From: Chitinophagaceae bacterium
Lineage (GTDB): Bacteria > Bacteroidota > Bacteroidia > Chitinophagales > Chitinophagaceae
NCBI GenBank assembly: GCA_947476485.1
Contig: CANJQU010000037.1
Coordinates: 1 to 34,888 of the forward strand
Direction of reading: 5' to 3'
DNA: 34,888 nt
Position 1 is the first letter of the stretch. Every line of letters begins with the position of its first letter. The position numbers and the translations under genes were made by a program. Positions 32,813 to 34,888 of this stretch are shown one piece after another. The notes below the pieces were generated by a model. It was not told the origin of the DNA and made no database searches. It saw nothing but the letters and a program-made list of their open reading frames with translations.

Positions 32813-32842
32813 CAAAAATAGTAAATACGCGGTAATAGTCAA
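32813..32842 (-). promoter_or_regulatory. Promoter of the DUF4595-like lipoprotein gene
   Basis: On the minus strand TTG (32842-32840), exactly 19 bases, then TATTTTTG (32820-32813): a good -33/-7 match. The ATG is about 80 bases downstream. Confidence 0.6.
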
Positions 32843-32895
32843 TGACTGCGCGAAATAAAAGCAGCAAAATATATGCCGATTTTTTTAATTAATTG

Positions 32896-34239
32896 CTACC
32901 AGTTAATATCAGTGATAAAATTGATCAACAATTTTGCGACACCATCCACATTGTTCAGGGTTACTTCTTCGCCTTTGTCGAATACATCATGGTAAAAGCC
33001 CTTACCACCATTGGAATACAGGAAAAATGAAGGTACACCTACTTCCGAGAAATGATAATGATCGCTATTGGCAGCCTTGCCCCGGCTTTTGATGATGGGA
33101 ATATAGTGATTGGCATCGTTTTCGCGGTTCAGCAGCGCAAATGCATCGGGATACTCTGTAGCGTTTACCACCGTGACGCCATCAGTAGCGTCGCCCATGA
33201 TATCAATGTTGGTGAGAAATTTGATCTGCCCCAGCGGAACGACAGGATGCGCCACATAGAACGCCGAGCCCATGAGGCCTACTTCCTCGCCGCTGAAGGC
33301 TATGAATAAAACAGAATAATGTGGCGGATGAGCCGCGAAATAGGAAGACAGGTAGATCAACATCGCGACACCGCTTGCATTGTCGCTGGCACCGGGAAAC
33401 ATTGCTGTTTCACCCATCATCCCCAGGTGGTCATAGTGGGCGGTGATGGCGATAAAAGTATCTTTTACAGTGCCCGGCACACAGGCCATCACATTCTCAC
33501 TACGCTGCTTCGGGATAAAGCGTGATTCAACGCTCACACCGGCATTGTTAATAGCCGCTGGTAATACATCCTTTTTCACATAGAACACGGTGGCATCAAT
33601 AGTATCCCGCTGCACGGTCCAGGTAAGCTTGCTTTTCTGTGGAATGATGTAGCAACCACGTGGCAGTAATGCCCCGAACTTTGATGGCCTTTCATCAAAG
33701 ACCTTGCAGAAGCTATCTACGTTCTCAAGGCAGTAAATATGATCTGCTTTAAAAGACGCGAGTGTTTTGCGCCAGGCACCCTTAGAAGTTATGGTGGCGA
33801 GATCTATTGTTTTGACACTATTGTCTGTGCCGGAATAAGAAACACTGGACGCATCTATCAGAAAATCTGCTCCGGGTGTCAGCTCCCGGCCATTTATGCT
33901 CAGCGACATTTTGCCGGGAAAAGTATTTACAGGGAACGTGTAGCCCTGTATGAAAGCGCCATCAGCGGTTACGGCTTTAAGCTTGTACTCCCTGAACCGC
34001 CTTTGGATGAATATTGATGCCTGCTCTACGCCTTGCCGCACATAACCCCTGCCGTGCATAGCCTCAGACGTGAGGATATTGATGTTGGTTTTAATGGCGT
34101 CTTTTTCGGTTTGGGCGTGTGTAGTGAAAGCTACGAGAAGAAACAAAGTCTGAACCTTGATCTTCCTGATTAAAGGATTGAGGGATTTGTACGTAATAAA
34201 GGAAAGCTCCCATTTTTCTTTTCTGTTTTTTTCTCCCAT
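32896..34239 (-). CDS. M28 family zinc metallopeptidase
   Basis: A 447-residue peptidase from the ATG at 34239 (MGEKNRKEKWEL). A hydrophobic segment ending in THAQ (about 38) suggests export. The M28 zinc ligands and catalytic Glu are visible: ITAHYDHLG, GASDNASG, FSGEEVGLMGS, LTNIDIMGD and NGGKGFYHD. It is probably an aminopeptidase-like enzyme. The start at 34335 runs through the repeat at 34252-34298 and is rejected. The TACGTTTG on the minus strand at 34419-34412 could be its promoter. Confidence 0.85.
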   Translation of the reverse strand: MGEKNRKEKWELSFITYKSLNPLIRKIKVQTLFLLVAFTTHAQTEKDAIKTNINILTSEAMHGRGYVRQGVEQASIFIQRRFREYKLKAVTADGAFIQGYTFPVNTFPGKMSLSINGRELTPGADFLIDASSVSYSGTDNSVKTIDLATITSKGAWRKTLASFKADHIYCLENVDSFCKVFDERPSKFGALLPRGCYIIPQKSKLTWTVQRDTIDATVFYVKKDVLPAAINNAGVSVESRFIPKQRSENVMACVPGTVKDTFIAITAHYDHLGMMGETAMFPGASDNASGVAMLIYLSSYFAAHPPHYSVLFIAFSGEEVGLMGSAFYVAHPVVPLGQIKFLTNIDIMGDATDGVTVVNATEYPDAFALLNRENDANHYIPIIKSRGKAANSDHYHFSEVGVPSFFLYSNGGKGFYHDVFDKGEEVTLNNVDGVAKLLINFITDINW

Positions 34240-34251
34240 GTTGTTTGATGC

Positions 34252-34298
34252 TGTCTGAACTATGATTGCTATGATCGATTTGATTAACGTGATTCCGG
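34252..34298. repeat. 47-bp direct repeat, copy 1
   Basis: TGTCTGAACTATGATT then a variable stretch, TTTGATTAA and TGATTC. It matches 34725-34771 over 47 bases with a few changes. It is a dispersed repeat of a type I know from Bacteroidota genomes. Confidence 0.65.
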
Positions 34299-34406
34299 AT
34301 AAATCTATTGCAACATATATGCCAATAGTCTTCAAATATCACATTAATCACTGAAAAAAAGTTTGCACAGGTTTTTGTTGAAAATCAGCGATCTGTGACG
34401 AAAAAA

Positions 34407-34434
34407 TATCACAAACGTATCACATTCATATCAC
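34407..34434. promoter_or_regulatory. Three phased TATCAC repeats
   Basis: TATCACA occurs at 34407, 34418 and 34429, exactly 11 bases apart, with another TATCAC at 34337. The -7-like TACGTTTG on the minus strand (34419-34412) overlaps the first two. A regulator site upstream of the M28 peptidase gene is possible. Confidence 0.4.
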
Positions 34435-34538
34435 AGTGAATTCGCCGAAAATTTTTAAAGCCCCGCACAAATTAGATGTTCCAGTTCAACGTCACCAATT
34501 TCAATCTGCATATGTTGGTTGTTGCCCAGTGTTATCCG

Positions 34539-34560
34539 GAGACGCAAGGCATTGCGTCTC
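34539..34560. repeat. Perfect palindrome, GAGACG-CGTCTC family
   Basis: GAGACGCAA (34539-34547) and TTGCGTCTC (34552-34560) are perfect arms around GGCA. The same unit with one changed base is at 191-212. Confidence 0.75.
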
Positions 34561-34609
34561 TACCCGATGCAGCGCTCGTCCCACTTTACGGCAAAACATT
34601 CATTTTGTT

Positions 34610-34686
34610 GAATGCCCCATACCCCGCGGAAAAAGAAATCCACAAATGGGGCATTGCAATCTGGCGAAATCCTTTGCTGTGGCTAA
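34610..34686. repeat. 77-bp direct repeat, copy 1
   Basis: GAATGCCCCATA opens and GCTGTGGCTAA ends a 77-base unit, nearly identical to 34812-34888. Copies are 202 bases apart start to start. Confidence 0.75.
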
Positions 34687-34724
34687 TATTAATGATTAAT
34701 TGCATTTCCCGTTATACCCCACTC

Positions 34725-34771
34725 TGTCTGAACTATGATTTTTATGATTTGTTTGATTAATCTGATTCTGC
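34725..34771. repeat. 47-bp direct repeat, copy 2
   Basis: Matches 34252-34298, same orientation. It lies between the two copies of the 77-base repeat. Confidence 0.65.
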
Positions 34772-34811
34772 TTCCTGAATTTATCCAACAATTGCCAGCA
34801 ATGTTTTTTTG

Positions 34812-34888
34812 GAATGCCCCATAGCCCACTGAAAAAGAAATTCACAAATGGGGTATTGCAATCTGGCGAAACCCTTTGCTGTGGCTAA
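34812..34888. repeat. 77-bp direct repeat, copy 2 (runs to the window end)
   Basis: Second copy of the 34610-34686 unit. It ends at the last base of the window, so the repeat may continue and more copies may follow. Confidence 0.75.

Larger units (their letters stand above)
34240..34888. other. Repeat-rich non-coding end of the window
   Basis: About 650 bases without a supportable gene. They contain two families of direct repeats, a palindrome, and three phased TATCAC units, each listed separately. The reading frames here run through these repeats and are not credible. Confidence 0.6.

Noticed and set aside
34240-34335. Longer N-terminus for the M28 peptidase
   Set aside because: The added part lies over a dispersed repeat; MGEKNRK at 34239 is a better start.
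34476-34760. A 94-residue plus-strand frame at the window end
   Set aside because: It runs through the palindrome and the 77-bp repeat and has no promoter or recognisable protein features.
34610-34888. CRISPR array
   Set aside because: Only two long repeats with no regular short spacers and no cas genes.
1-34888. Insertion sequences, prophage or integrative element
   Set aside because: No transposase, integrase or phage gene was found, and the operons look typical of a Bacteroidota chromosome.

Overview
The window looks like chromosomal DNA from a member of the Bacteroidota, most likely the Chitinophagaceae or a related family (inference). The support is: a TonB-ExbB-ExbD-ExbD cluster, PorX and a PorG-like barrel (type IX secretion), Bacteroidota-restricted families (DUF3822, DUF2480, DUF4595-like lipoproteins), a YtxJ-type thiol protein, and repeated promoters of the -33 TTTG / -7 TAnnTTTG type used by the Bacteroidota primary sigma factor. 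I saw no tRNA, rRNA, CRISPR array, transposase or phage gene.

Layout, left to right. The tail of a GNAT acetyltransferase and a palindrome-rich gap (1-318) are followed by an energy-transduction operon on the minus strand (exbB, exbD, exbD, tonB; 319-3541). Next come a half-size TSUP permease and asnS (3968-5982). A signalling cassette follows (6202-9984): a TPR sensor histidine kinase and a LuxR-type response regulator, bracketed by two paralogous secreted proteins of 154 residues. From 10087 to 12649 there are YtxJ, a MATE exporter and a VapBC-like toxin-antitoxin pair. From 12719 to 18855 lie DUF3822-rsmD-coaD, a START-domain protein, a YkvA-like protein, a Nudix hydrolase divergent from pyrE, and pckA.

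The second half holds a previously unlisted 53-residue His/Arg-rich lipoprotein (19081-19242), two tandem GT87-type membrane proteins, a thiolase, a YoeB toxin with an unrecognised antitoxin, a miniature kinase-like protein lacking the catalytic Asp, and rpsF-rpsR-rplI with a structured leader. After these come two tiny paralogous proteins, a PorG-like protein, a GNAT enzyme, porX, two lipoproteins, a DUF2480 protein and an M28 peptidase. The last 650 bases are non-coding and full of direct repeats and palindromes.

The most unusual items are the gapless 66-residue tandem duplication of the histidine-kinase dimerisation/phosphoacceptor domain, whose second copy lacks the His; the paralogous secreted proteins on both sides of that kinase/regulator pair; the kinase-like protein with HRD changed to HRC; the tiny lipoprotein with its own promoter and terminator; and RsmD with GPPY in place of the catalytic (D/N)PPY motif.
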